64,000 bases of DNA from Hydrogenophaga pseudoflava (GTDB taxonomy: Bacteria; Pseudomonadota; Gammaproteobacteria; Burkholderiales; Burkholderiaceae_C): positions 378,073-442,072 of the forward strand of contig NZ_JAVHJP010000004.1 of assembly GCF_031020795.1 (NCBI RefSeq), given 5' to 3'. Positions within the stretch are counted from its first letter, which is position 1. Every line of letters begins with the position of its first letter. Below the pieces are notes generated by a model. The model worked only from the letters and a program-made list of their open reading frames with translations, did no database searches and was not told the origin of the DNA. A program made the translations under genes and the position numbers. Shown here piece by piece: positions 41,507-50,451 of this stretch.

Positions 41507-43198
41507 ATGAACACAACCGAGTGCGACCTGATCGTGGTGGGCTCCGGCGCCGCCGGCCTGTCCTGTGCCATCACCGCGAAAAAGCGCGGCCTTGACGTGC
41601 TGGTGATCGAGAAAGAGCCTGTCTTCGGCGGGACCACCGCGCTTTCGGGCGGCGTGCTCTGGATCCCGCTTGGCCCGCACGGCCGCCTGCAGAACCCGGC
41701 CGACACGCGCGAGGCCGTGCGCCGCTACATGGTGGAAGAGACCGGCGCGTTCCACGACGAAGCCGCGGTCGAGGCCTTCATCGAGAACGGACCGAAGATG
41801 GTCGAATTCTTCGAGCGCGAAACGGCGATGCAGTTCGTGCCCACGCTCTACCCGGATTACCACCCCGACGTGCCGGGCGGCGTGGACCTTGGCCGCTCCA
41901 TTCTGGCCAAGCCGTTTGACATCCGCGGACTCGGGGCGGACATGGCGCGGCTGAAACCGCCGCTCAGGACCATCACCTTCATCGGGATGATGTTCAACTC
42001 GTCCAACGCCGACCTCAAGCACTTTTTCCAGGCGACGAAGTCGCTCACCTCGTTCCTCTACGTGGCCAGGCGCCTGGCCACGCACCTCAAGGAACTTGCG
42101 CTCTACCGCCGCGGCATCAACGTCACCAGCGGCAATGCGCTGGCCGCTCGGCTGGCGAAATCGGCGCTGGATCTGGGCATTCCCATCCTCACCTCCACGC
42201 CCGCGAAGTCGCTGCTGATGGACGGCGAGGCGGTGCGGGGCGTGCGCAGCGAGAGTGCCACCTTCACCGCTCGGCGAGGCGTGGTGTTGGCCTGCGGTGG
42301 CTTCCCGCACGACGTGAAGCGCATCGCACAGGCCTACCCGCACGTGGCGCGCGGCCACCAGCACCTCTCGCCCACACCTGTGGGCAACACCGGCGACGGC
42401 GTGGCCCTCGCCGAGCAGGCGGGCGGCGTGGCCGACATCCGCTTCAAGGACAGTGCCGCCTGGATGCCGGTGTCGAAGGTGGAGTACGGCCACGGCGAGA
42501 TCGGCGTGTTTCCGCACCTGCTGGACCGCTACAAACCCGGCGTGATCGGGGTGCTCAAGAACGGCCGGCGCTTCACCAACGAATCGAACTCGTACCACGA
42601 CGTGGGCGCCGCGATGATTGCCGCCTGCGCCGACATGGACGAGACCGCGATGTGGCTGGTCTGTGACAAGACCACGCTGGCCAAGTACGGCCTGGGCTTC
42701 GTCAAACCAGCGCCCATGCCCATCGGCAGATTCCTTCGCAACGGCTACCTGTTCAAGGGCGACACCCTGGCTGAACTGGCGCAAAACGCCGGCATCGATC
42801 CGGTCGGTCTGGAGCAGACGGTCAGGGACTTCAACGTCGGGGCGGTCAAGGGCGACGACCCGGCCTTCGGCCGCGGCCGCACCAGCTTCAACCGCTACCT
42901 GGCCGACCCGGCCCACCTGCCCAACCCCTGCGTGGCGCCGGTTCAGACCGGACCGTTCTACGCGGTCAAGGTGGTCATGGGAGACCTGGGCACCTTCGAC
43001 GGTGTGCGCACCAGCGTGGTGGGCGAGGTGCTGCGGCGCGACGGGTCACCGATTGCCGGCCTCTACGCCGTGGGCAACGACCGCGCCAGCCTCATGGGCG
43101 GCAACTACCCCGGCGCCGGCATCACCCACGGGCCGAACATGACCTTCGGTTTCGTCACCGGCAACCATATTGCCGACCAAGCGGGAACACGCGCATGA
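41507..43198 (+). CDS. FAD-dependent 3-ketosteroid-Delta1-dehydrogenase-like flavoprotein
   Basis: A 563-residue flavoprotein. The FAD site is LIVVGSGAAGLSCAITA with FGGTTALSGGVLWIPLG; the C-terminus has GLYAVGNDRASLMGGNYPGA and ITHGPNMTFGF. It is the third paralogue in the window and lies 10 bases after the SDR. It overlaps the NIPSNAP gene by four bases (ATGA). The pairing with an alcohol dehydrogenase again suggests oxidation next to a ring ketone. Confidence 0.9.
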   Translation: MNTTECDLIVVGSGAAGLSCAITAKKRGLDVLVIEKEPVFGGTTALSGGVLWIPLGPHGRLQNPADTREAVRRYMVEETGAFHDEAAVEAFIENGPKMVEFFERETAMQFVPTLYPDYHPDVPGGVDLGRSILAKPFDIRGLGADMARLKPPLRTITFIGMMFNSSNADLKHFFQATKSLTSFLYVARRLATHLKELALYRRGINVTSGNALAARLAKSALDLGIPILTSTPAKSLLMDGEAVRGVRSESATFTARRGVVLACGGFPHDVKRIAQAYPHVARGHQHLSPTPVGNTGDGVALAEQAGGVADIRFKDSAAWMPVSKVEYGHGEIGVFPHLLDRYKPGVIGVLKNGRRFTNESNSYHDVGAAMIAACADMDETAMWLVCDKTTLAKYGLGFVKPAPMPIGRFLRNGYLFKGDTLAELAQNAGIDPVGLEQTVRDFNVGAVKGDDPAFGRGRTSFNRYLADPAHLPNPCVAPVQTGPFYAVKVVMGDLGTFDGVRTSVVGEVLRRDGSPIAGLYAVGNDRASLMGGNYPGAGITHGPNMTFGFVTGNHIADQAGTRA

Positions 43199-43524
43199 AC
43201 CTGCCCCTCATAGATCACCGCACCTACACGATCGCCCTGCGCAAGATGCCCGAGTTCCTGGAGGTGTTCAACCGCCTGGCCATGCCCATCCTGATGAAAA
43301 CACTGGGCCACCCGCTGGGTTTCTGGACCAGCTGGGTCGGACCGCAGAACCAGTTCGTGCACTGCTGGGCCTACGAAGACCTGGCCGACTACGAGCGCCG
43401 CTGCCGGGCGCGCGACGCCCACCCGGACTTTCCGGCCTACCTGCAGGCCTCGGCCCACCTGATCACGGCGCAGGAGACGCGGCTGATCCGCGCCGTGGAC
43501 ATGCCAGGCTGGACCCGGCCCTGA
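43195..43524 (+). CDS. NIPSNAP-family protein, short form
   Basis: A 109-residue single-domain NIPSNAP protein: IDHRTYTIALRKMPEFLEVF, then GHPLGFWTSWVG and WAYEDLADYERR. It is half the length of the protein at 29287-29913, with one domain instead of two. Translation is coupled to the FAD dehydrogenase through an ATGA overlap, which supports a role with that enzyme. Confidence 0.87.
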   Translation: MNLPLIDHRTYTIALRKMPEFLEVFNRLAMPILMKTLGHPLGFWTSWVGPQNQFVHCWAYEDLADYERRCRARDAHPDFPAYLQASAHLITAQETRLIRAVDMPGWTRP

Positions 43525-43530
43525 GGCCGG

Positions 43531-44424
43531 TCAGGGCGCCGGGTCGGTCACCCCGAAGATGCGGCGCAGCGGGTTGAAGCCGGTCACCAGCGCCGAGGCC
43601 ACCAGCACCAGCGCGCCGCCGACGAAGATGCCCGGCGACAGGGCCTCGCCCAGGAACAGGTGGCCCCAGGCGACGCCGAACACCGGGATCATGAAGACCG
43701 GGCTCATGGCCGCCACCGGCGTCACGTGGCGGATGATGCGCAGGTGCGCCCAGTAGGCCAGGCCGGAGGTGACGATGCCCAGCACGGCCATGGCCGCCAG
43801 CGTGCCGGGGGTGAAGCGGGCCTGGGGCCATTGCCAGGCCGCGCCCGGCAGCACCACCAGCAGCGCCATCACATGGATGCCCGCGGCGATGGACAGCGGC
43901 TGCATGCGCGCGGTGGCGCGCTTCATCACGGGCGTGGCCATGCCATAGCAGGCGGCGGCGCAGACACAGGCCAGGGCCGCGACCAGCGTGGTGCCGTCCA
44001 GTGGCACCGGGCCCAGCCGCACGATGAGGCCGACGCCGATGAAGCCGATCAGGCAGCCCAGCAGCTTGCGGGCAGTGAGCGTGTCTTCCTTGAACCAGGC
44101 CGAGGACAGCGTGCCGAACAGCACGGCCGTGGTGTTGAGCAGCGCGCTGTAACCCGCCGGCAGGTACAGGCCGGCCCACGCATAGAGCATGAACGGCGCC
44201 GCGACGGACAGCACCCCCATCACCGCCAGCATGCGCCACTCCTTCCACGGCCAGGTGTGTCGCAGCACCGACATCAGCAGCACCAGGGTGAGTGCGGCCA
44301 GGCCGACCCGGCCGGCGGCCAGCACCCAGGGCCCCATGACCGGCACGGCCATGCGGATGAACATGAAGGAAGCGCCCCAGAGGGCTGAGAGTGCGACGAG
44401 CTGCGCGAAGTGGCGGGTTTTCAC
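43531..44424 (-). CDS. EamA/DMT-family membrane transporter
   Basis: A 297-residue carrier with about ten helices and two EamA repeats (SALWGASFMFIRMAVP at the start, ACVCAAACYGMATPVMKRA in the second). The substrate cannot be told. It converges with the NIPSNAP gene and stands next to PaiB-like genes. It is not close to the copy at 14543-15403. Confidence 0.88.
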   Translation of the reverse strand: MKTRHFAQLVALSALWGASFMFIRMAVPVMGPWVLAAGRVGLAALTLVLLMSVLRHTWPWKEWRMLAVMGVLSVAAPFMLYAWAGLYLPAGYSALLNTTAVLFGTLSSAWFKEDTLTARKLLGCLIGFIGVGLIVRLGPVPLDGTTLVAALACVCAAACYGMATPVMKRATARMQPLSIAAGIHVMALLVVLPGAAWQWPQARFTPGTLAAMAVLGIVTSGLAYWAHLRIIRHVTPVAAMSPVFMIPVFGVAWGHLFLGEALSPGIFVGGALVLVASALVTGFNPLRRIFGVTDPAP

Positions 44425-44484
44425 GCGGTCATTGTCGGCGCTCGCCGGTGCCGGCGGGCCAGGTGACAGACGCTTGCGGGACCC

Positions 44485-45126
44485 TCAGTTCCCCGCCCTG
44501 GGGGATGCCTGCTGCATGGCCTGCGCCAGGTCGCTGTTGCCCAGTGCGGCCAGACCGGCGGCGGCGCCCAGGCGGTCGCGCTCTTCCCGGTTCTGTCCGA
44601 GCTTGTACTTGCCCACCAGGCGGGTGATCTGGATCTCCAGACCGACGATCACCTTCAGCAGTCCGTCGATGTAGTCGGCGGGCGCGTCGCCCATCTTCCA
44701 GGGCTTCTCCTGCTGCGAGCGGGCCTCGTGCTCGCGCGTCAGCCGCGCCACCAGCCCGCGCAGGAAGCGCTCGTCGTCGCGCACCCGCAGCACGCCGTGC
44801 GCGTGGACCACCGCGTAGTTCCAGGTCGGTACGTGGCGGTGGTGTTCGGGCTTGCTCGGGTACCAGTTGGGCGAGATGTAGCCGTCGGTGGCCTGGAAGA
44901 CCACCAGCACCTCGCTGTCGGCCGCCTGCTGCCACACCGGGTTGGCGCGCGCCACGTGGGCGCGCAGCAGGCCGTGCGGGCCGACGGCGGTGTCGAGTTC
45001 GAAGGGAATGTGGTTCGCGTCCAGCCCGTCGGGGCCGTGCGTGACCAGGGTGCCCAGCGGGCGCGCCTGCATGAGGGCGTGCAGGGCCTCGGGGCGGTTC
45101 ATTTCGAAGGCGGCGGGCAGGTACAT
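44485..45126 (-). CDS. PaiB-family FMN-binding protein
   Basis: A 213-residue protein of the FMN-binding negative regulator family related to Bacillus PaiB: MYLPAAFEMNRPEALHALM, GLDANHIPFELD, YISPNWYPSKPEHHRHVPTWNYAVVHAHG split here, and WKMGDAPADYIDGLLKVIVG. The fold is a split barrel that binds FMN. It is in tandem with a shorter paralogue 5 bases upstream (45132-45662). Confidence 0.88.
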   Translation of the reverse strand: MYLPAAFEMNRPEALHALMQARPLGTLVTHGPDGLDANHIPFELDTAVGPHGLLRAHVARANPVWQQAADSEVLVVFQATDGYISPNWYPSKPEHHRHVPTWNYAVVHAHGVLRVRDDERFLRGLVARLTREHEARSQQEKPWKMGDAPADYIDGLLKVIVGLEIQITRLVGKYKLGQNREERDRLGAAAGLAALGNSDLAQAMQQASPRAGN

Positions 45127-45131
45127 GGTGG

Positions 45132-45662
45132 TCAGTGGGGGGATGTGTTCAGTGCGTGCTGCACGAGCGCAGCCATTGTGCGCGCGGCCTCGGAGCCCGC
45201 AGCCCTGAGACCCACGACGGTGCCTTCGCGGTCGGCGCGCGCTTCGTCCTGGCTGGCCTTGAGCTTGCCTTCCAGCCGCTGGATGGCGATCTCGATGCCC
45301 GCACCATCGGCGGTCCACCGCACGGTGCCATGGGCATGGACCACCACGTAGTTCCAGGTGGGCACCACGCGGCCGTGTTCGGCCTTGCCGGGGTACCAGC
45401 CGGGGGAGATGTAGGCCTGCGGTCCGAGAAACACGACCAGCGACGGCGTGCCGGCCGGCACCGCGCGCGCCTCGGCGTCGTCCGGATCGATCCAGGCGCT
45501 CAGCGTGCCGTGGTCGCCGCGCGCGCGGTCCAGCGCAAAGGGCAGGTGGCTGGCGATCAGGCCGTCACCGCCCTGGCAGACCCAGGTGCCCAGCGGGTGG
45601 GCGTCGATGAGGTCGTACTGCGCTGCGCGGTCGTCGAACCGGTGGTAAGGGGGGCGGTACAT
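45132..45662 (-). CDS. PaiB-family protein with internal deletion
   Basis: A 176-residue paralogue of the neighbouring protein: MYRPPYHRFDD, GLIASHLPFALD, YISPGWYPGKAEHGRVVPTW, and RLEGKLKASQDE. Between VVHAHGTVRWTADGA and GIEIAIQRLEG it lacks about 40 residues that are present in the 213-residue copy, including the WKMGDAPADY stretch. The deletion keeps the frame. The gene may have lost activity or be specialised. Confidence 0.82.
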   Translation of the reverse strand: MYRPPYHRFDDRAAQYDLIDAHPLGTWVCQGGDGLIASHLPFALDRARGDHGTLSAWIDPDDAEARAVPAGTPSLVVFLGPQAYISPGWYPGKAEHGRVVPTWNYVVVHAHGTVRWTADGAGIEIAIQRLEGKLKASQDEARADREGTVVGLRAAGSEAARTMAALVQHALNTSPH

Positions 45663-45686
45663 ATATGGAGGGAGTGTCGGACTGGC

Positions 45687-46331
45687 TCAGGTGCCCTGCA
45701 GCACGTGCCGCAGCAGCAGCACCGCCAGCGTCCACATGGTCAGGCCGATCAGGCCGTCCAGCACCTGCCAGGCGCGGGGTTTTGCGAACAGCGGCGCCAG
45801 CCAGCGCGCGCCGAAGCCCAGGCCACAGAACCAGACCAGGCTGGCCAGGCTGGCGCCGGCGATGAACCAGCCGCGCAGGCCGGCCGGCTGCTGGGCGCCG
45901 ATGCTGCCCATCAGCATCACGGTGTCCAGGTAGACGTGCGGGTTGAGCAGGGTGAACGCGGCCACCTGCGCCATCGCGGCGCCGCGGCTCAGTCCAGGAC
46001 CGCCGTCGGCCGCCTGCAGCCGGCTGGCGTGCCGGGCCCGTTGCAGCGCCTGCCAGCCGTACCAGGCCAGGAAGAGGGTGCCCGCCAGCGCCATGGCCTG
46101 CGCGAACCCGGGGTGCGCTCCCAGCGCCTGGGCCATGCCGAGCACACCGGCGCTGATCAGCGCCGCGTCGGCCACGGCGCAGAACAGCACCAACGGCACC
46201 ACGTGCTCGCGCCGCAGCCCCTGGCGCAGGATGAAGGCGTTCTGCGCGCCGATGGCCACGATGAGACCGAAGCAGAGCACCAGACCCTGCATGAACACGG
46301 GCAGCGCCTGGGCGAAGGAAGTGGACAACAT
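45687..46331 (-). CDS. LysE/ArgO-family amino-acid exporter
   Basis: A 214-residue membrane protein with six helices and the family start FMQGLVLCFGLIVAIGAQNAFILRQGL (short motif GAQNAFILRQGL), and AFTLLNPHVYLDTVMLMG. It exports basic amino acids such as arginine or lysine. It is divergent from an ArgP-like LysR regulator at 46405, the normal pairing in proteobacteria. The ATG at 46331 begins just before the first helix. Confidence 0.92.
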   Translation of the reverse strand: MLSTSFAQALPVFMQGLVLCFGLIVAIGAQNAFILRQGLRREHVVPLVLFCAVADAALISAGVLGMAQALGAHPGFAQAMALAGTLFLAWYGWQALQRARHASRLQAADGGPGLSRGAAMAQVAAFTLLNPHVYLDTVMLMGSIGAQQPAGLRGWFIAGASLASLVWFCGLGFGARWLAPLFAKPRAWQVLDGLIGLTMWTLAVLLLRHVLQGT

Positions 46332-46404
46332 GACGCCAGCTTGCCAGTGCCTGCGCATGAAGACAAACTGTCTTTCCTTCATCCGCTTAAGGAAAACTGA
46401 AATC

Positions 46405-47301
46405 ATGCTCGACTACGCCGCCCTCAACGCCCTGGCCGCCGTGGTGCGCGAGGGCAGCTTCGACCGCGCGGCGCGCGCGCTGCACGTCACGCCCTCGGCG
46501 ATCTCGCAGCGCATCCGCCTGCTGGAGGAGCGCGTGGGCTGCGCGCTGGTGGTGCGCGGCCAGCCCTGCCGGCCCACCGACACCGGGCGCCGCATGTGCC
46601 AGCACATGGATCGCGTGCGTCTGCTGGAGGCGGAGCTGACCGACGCGCTGCCCGCCATCGCGCCCGAGGGCGGGGCGCGGGTGCACTTGCCGGTGGCGGT
46701 CAACGCCGACAGCCTGGCCACCTGGTTCGCGCCCGCGCTGGCCGCGTTCGCGGCCGAAGCGCCGGTGCTGGTGGAGCTGAGCGTGGACGACCAGGACCAC
46801 ACGGCCGAGTGGCTGCGCACCGGCGCGGTGGTGGCCGCGGTGACCGGCACGGCGCGGCCGGCCACCGGCTGCAACAGCCAGCCGCTGGGCGTGATGCGCT
46901 ATGTGGCCGCCGCCAGCCCGGCCTTCATGGCGCGGCACTTTGCGCATGGTGTCGGGGCGGGCAGCCTGGCCCAGGCACCCAGCCTGCTGTTCAACACCAA
47001 GGACGAGCTGCAGGCCAGCTGGGTGCGGCGCCTGTGCCACCGCCATGTGGAGCTGTCACGGCACACGCTGCCCTCGTCGCACGCCTTCGTCACCGCCGCG
47101 CTGGCCGGCATGGGCTGGGGCATGTTTCCGCAGGGCATGGTCGCGCAGCACCTGGCCGATGGTTCCCTGGTGGAGCTGGTGCCCGGTACGCCGCTGGACG
47201 TGCCGCTGCACTGGCAGACCGCGCGGGCCGCGTCCAGCCTGCTCGACGGGCTGACGCGGCAGATGGTGGCCGCCGCGCGGGAGGCCTTGCGGCACCGGTG
47301 A
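46405..47301 (+). CDS. argP: ArgP/LysG-like LysR-family regulator
   Basis: A 298-residue LysR protein of the ArgP (IciA/LysG) type: MLDYAALNALAAVVREGSFDRAA, HVTPSAISQRIRLLEERVG and VVRGQPCRPTDTGRR are close to the family pattern. It activates the exporter gene in response to arginine or lysine. It is divergent from the LysE gene with 73 bases between, fitting that role. Confidence 0.9.
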   Translation: MLDYAALNALAAVVREGSFDRAARALHVTPSAISQRIRLLEERVGCALVVRGQPCRPTDTGRRMCQHMDRVRLLEAELTDALPAIAPEGGARVHLPVAVNADSLATWFAPALAAFAAEAPVLVELSVDDQDHTAEWLRTGAVVAAVTGTARPATGCNSQPLGVMRYVAAASPAFMARHFAHGVGAGSLAQAPSLLFNTKDELQASWVRRLCHRHVELSRHTLPSSHAFVTAALAGMGWGMFPQGMVAQHLADGSLVELVPGTPLDVPLHWQTARAASSLLDGLTRQMVAAAREALRHR

Positions 47302-47355
47302 GCCGGTGGCCTTTGTTAGGATGCTGCGCCCCCCGTTGTTCCCCGACCCTGTTAC

Positions 47356-49335
47356 ATGTCCCACCTGCCGCACGCAGAGAACTACCGTTCCGACATCGAT
47401 GGACTGCGCGCCATCGCCGTTTCTGCCGTGGTCATCCACCACGCGTTCCCCGAGCTGTTCCCGGGCGGCTTCATCGGTGTCGACATCTTCTTCGTGATCT
47501 CGGGCTACCTCATCAGCTCGATCATCCTGGACAACCTGGCCCGCAACCGCTTCAGCTTCGCCGACTTCTACGCGCGGCGCGTCAAGCGCATCTTCCCGGC
47601 CCTGTTCCTGGTGCTGGCGGCCACGCTGGTCTATGGCTGGTTCGTGCTCGGGCCGCTCGAATACAAGGCGGTGGGCAAACACGCGCTGGCGGGCAGCTTC
47701 TTCGTCTCCAACTTCGCGTTCTGGCAGGAGGCCGGGTACTTCGACGCCTCGGCGGTCGAGAAACCGCTGCTGCACCTGTGGTCGCTGGCGATCGAGGAAC
47801 AGTTCTACATGTTCTGGCCGCTGGTGCTGGTGGTGCTGCACCGCGTCGGGCAGCCCAAACGCATCTGGATCGCGGCCCTGCTGCTGGCCTCGCTGGCGTT
47901 CAACCTCTGGCTGGTGCGTCTGGACGACCCGAACCCGGCCTTCTACAACCCGCTGGGCCGCTTCTGGGAAATGATGATGGGCGCCTTCCTGGCCGCCAGC
48001 CGCCCGGCCCCGGGGGCGCCACAGGCCAGCAATGCAAGGGCGCAGTGGCTCTCCACCGCCGGCGTGCTGCTGATGGCCGCCGTCATGGTCCAGCTCGACC
48101 CCGAGCGGCGCTTCCCCGGCGGCTGGGCCTTTGCCGGCACCCTGGCCACCTGCCTGATGATCGCCGCCGGCCCCGCCGGCTGGTTCAACCGCTACGTGCT
48201 CTCGAGCAAACCCATGGTCTGGATCGGCCTGATCAGCTACCCCCTCTATCTGTGGCACTGGCCGCTGCTGGCCTATCCGCACATCGAACACGGCGGTGTG
48301 CCGCCCGTGCTCCACCAGGTCGGCTGGGTCCTGCTGGCCGTGCTGCTGGCCTGGCTGACCTACCGGCTGGTGGAGACGCCGATCCGCTTCGGCCACTGGC
48401 GCCAGTGGCGCTTCACCACCGTGGCCCTGAGCGCGGGGGTGGCCATGACCGGCCTGACCGGCTTCACCATCTACAAGCAGGACGGCCAGCCCGAGCGGCT
48501 GCAGCGCATGGCGGCCCGCCAGTCGGGGCAGGACGGCACGCCCGAACAGATCCAGGCCCTGATCCAGACGCTCTCGTCCAAAGGCGGCCGGCCCGCCATC
48601 ATCGAAGGCTGGCGCGACGGCGACTGCATGCTCGACTACAAGCTGCCGGCCAGCCACTACAAGCCCTTCTGCGTCGAGCAGAAGCGCCCGCTGGTCTTCC
48701 TCTGGGGCGATTCGCACGCCGGCTCGCTCTATCCGGGCTTCAAGGCGCTGCAGGACAGTGGCAAATACAACTTCGGCCTGGGCGAGCGCACCGCGGCCAT
48801 CTGCCCGCCGATCCTGGGCATCGACCCGCGCCCGCTGTGCAAGAGCCTGAACGACGACACCATCCGCGTCATCCGCGAGACCAAGCCCGACATCGTGGTG
48901 CTCTATGCGTGGTGGCACGAGGGCAAGGTCAAAGGGCGCTACAAGGACACCTCGGGTCTGGAACCCACCGTGGCCGAACTCAAGAAGGCCGGCGTCAAGC
49001 GCATCGTGCTGCTCGGCGCTGTGCCCTACTGGCGCGAAGACCTGCCCAAGCTGCTGCTGAAGGTGTGGCGGGAGCAGCAGCGCATTCCGCTGCGCCTGGG
49101 CGACGAGTACCTGGACCGGCACGTCAAGGCCGCCACCGCCGAGATGCGCCAGCGCGCAGCGGCCATGGGCATCGAGTTCATCTCCGGCATGGACTATTTC
49201 TGCAACCGCCAGGGCTGTCTCACGCGCATGGAACCCGGCTCTGCCGAGCCCCTGAGCTACGACTACGGGCACCTGACGCTGCCCGCGGTGAAGTACTACG
49301 TCGAGCAGATCGCGCCGCTGATCCTCAAGCCCTGA
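47356..49335 (+). CDS. OafA/YrhL-type acyltransferase with SGNH domain
   Basis: A 659-residue protein. Residues to about 380 form an acyltransferase-3 membrane domain (DGLRAIAVSAVVIHHAFPE, FIGVDIFFVISGYLIS, WSLAIEEQFYMFWP). The C-terminal part is an SGNH domain with FLWGDSHAGSLYPG and a late DYGHLTLPAV motif holding the Asp and His. Such proteins O-acetylate lipopolysaccharide or other cell-surface sugars. It is a single gene between argP and azlD. Confidence 0.93.
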   Translation: MSHLPHAENYRSDIDGLRAIAVSAVVIHHAFPELFPGGFIGVDIFFVISGYLISSIILDNLARNRFSFADFYARRVKRIFPALFLVLAATLVYGWFVLGPLEYKAVGKHALAGSFFVSNFAFWQEAGYFDASAVEKPLLHLWSLAIEEQFYMFWPLVLVVLHRVGQPKRIWIAALLLASLAFNLWLVRLDDPNPAFYNPLGRFWEMMMGAFLAASRPAPGAPQASNARAQWLSTAGVLLMAAVMVQLDPERRFPGGWAFAGTLATCLMIAAGPAGWFNRYVLSSKPMVWIGLISYPLYLWHWPLLAYPHIEHGGVPPVLHQVGWVLLAVLLAWLTYRLVETPIRFGHWRQWRFTTVALSAGVAMTGLTGFTIYKQDGQPERLQRMAARQSGQDGTPEQIQALIQTLSSKGGRPAIIEGWRDGDCMLDYKLPASHYKPFCVEQKRPLVFLWGDSHAGSLYPGFKALQDSGKYNFGLGERTAAICPPILGIDPRPLCKSLNDDTIRVIRETKPDIVVLYAWWHEGKVKGRYKDTSGLEPTVAELKKAGVKRIVLLGAVPYWREDLPKLLLKVWREQQRIPLRLGDEYLDRHVKAATAEMRQRAAAMGIEFISGMDYFCNRQGCLTRMEPGSAEPLSYDYGHLTLPAVKYYVEQIAPLILKP

Positions 49336-49341
49336 GCGCGC

Positions 49342-49650
49342 TCAGAACTGCCTGAACAGGGCCGCTGCCACAATCCCGGCCGCAATCGCCGGCAGCGGCT
49401 TCCTCAGCACCAGCATCACCAGGGCGGTGGTGGCCATTGCAGCGCGGGCGCCGAGGTCGCCCTGCGCGGCCAGCGGCGCCAGCACGGCCACCAGCACCGA
49501 GCCCGACATGGCCGCGATGAAGCGCCGCACGCGCGGCCCGATGGGCACGTAGGCCATGACGAACACGCCGCCCCAGCGGGTGGCCAGGGTCACCAGCGCC
49601 ATCACCGCGACGATCAGCAGCGCGCCCCAGCCGGTGGATTCAACGCTCAT
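49342..49650 (-). CDS. azlD: AzlD-family small membrane protein
   Basis: A 102-residue protein with three to four helices and the AzlD start LLIVAVMALVTLATRWGGVFV. AzlD works with AzlC to export branched-chain amino acids. It overlaps the end of azlC by 11 bases, which is typical for the pair. Confidence 0.9.
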   Translation of the reverse strand: MSVESTGWGALLIVAVMALVTLATRWGGVFVMAYVPIGPRVRRFIAAMSGSVLVAVLAPLAAQGDLGARAAMATTALVMLVLRKPLPAIAAGIVAAALFRQF

Positions 49651-50362
49651 CGCTCTCCTCCTTCCACAGCAGGCCCAGCAAGCCGCCGGCCAGCGTGCCC
49701 GTCACCACGTGGCTGTTCTCCGGCAGCCAGTGCCAGGCCGCGATCGAGGCGCCGGCCGCCACCGCCCAGATCAGCAGCATGCGCGGGTTCTTCTGCCCGC
49801 CGACCACCATGGCCAGCAGGAAGCAGCCCATCACCATGTCCAGGCCCCAGCGCCGCGCATCGGCGATCAGGCTGCCCACCTGCGTGCCCAGCACGGTGCC
49901 CATGATCCAGAACACCCACAGCGCCAGCCCACCGCCCAGCAGCAGGCCCAGACCCGGTTGCCCGCGCCCCATGGCCTGCATGGCCAGTGCCCAGTTGGAG
50001 TCCGAGGCCAGCGCCATCACGCCATAACGCCGGACGGTTGGCAACTGGCGCAGCCAGGGGTAGAGCGTGGCGCCCATCAGCAGGTGGCGCGCGTTGATCG
50101 CGAACACCGTCAGCGCCAGGGTCAGCATCGGCACCTGCGGCCCCCACAGCTCCAGCACCGCGAACTGCGCCGCGCCGGCGAACACGGCCGAGCTCATCAG
50201 CACCGTCCAGGTGGTGCCCAGCCCGTGCTGCATGGCCGCCAGGCCGAAGGCCGCGCCGAACACCAGCACGAACAGGGCGATGGGCAGCATCTCGCGAAAG
50301 CCCGCCCACACCAGGGGGCGGGTGAGGGCACTTTGTGTGCGCAGGTCGTTGGATGTGGTCAT
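49640..50362 (-). CDS. azlC: AzlC-family branched-chain amino-acid exporter
   Basis: A 240-residue membrane protein. FREMLPIALFVLVFGAAFGLAA and FAGAAQFAVLELWG are AzlC landmarks, and INARHLLMGATLYPWL follows. It forms the large part of the AzlCD exporter. The ATG at 50362 fits the family start. It is divergent from the LysR gene at 50452. Confidence 0.92.
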   Translation of the reverse strand: MTTSNDLRTQSALTRPLVWAGFREMLPIALFVLVFGAAFGLAAMQHGLGTTWTVLMSSAVFAGAAQFAVLELWGPQVPMLTLALTVFAINARHLLMGATLYPWLRQLPTVRRYGVMALASDSNWALAMQAMGRGQPGLGLLLGGGLALWVFWIMGTVLGTQVGSLIADARRWGLDMVMGCFLLAMVVGGQKNPRMLLIWAVAAGASIAAWHWLPENSHVVTGTLAGGLLGLLWKEESDER

Positions 50363-50451
50363 GGCGCGAGACTGTGCCGGCTTTGATGCATCCCGAAAAG
50401 CGCAAAATTCACATCGTTTCCATTCGATAAACGCATGCAAGGACGCCCTCC

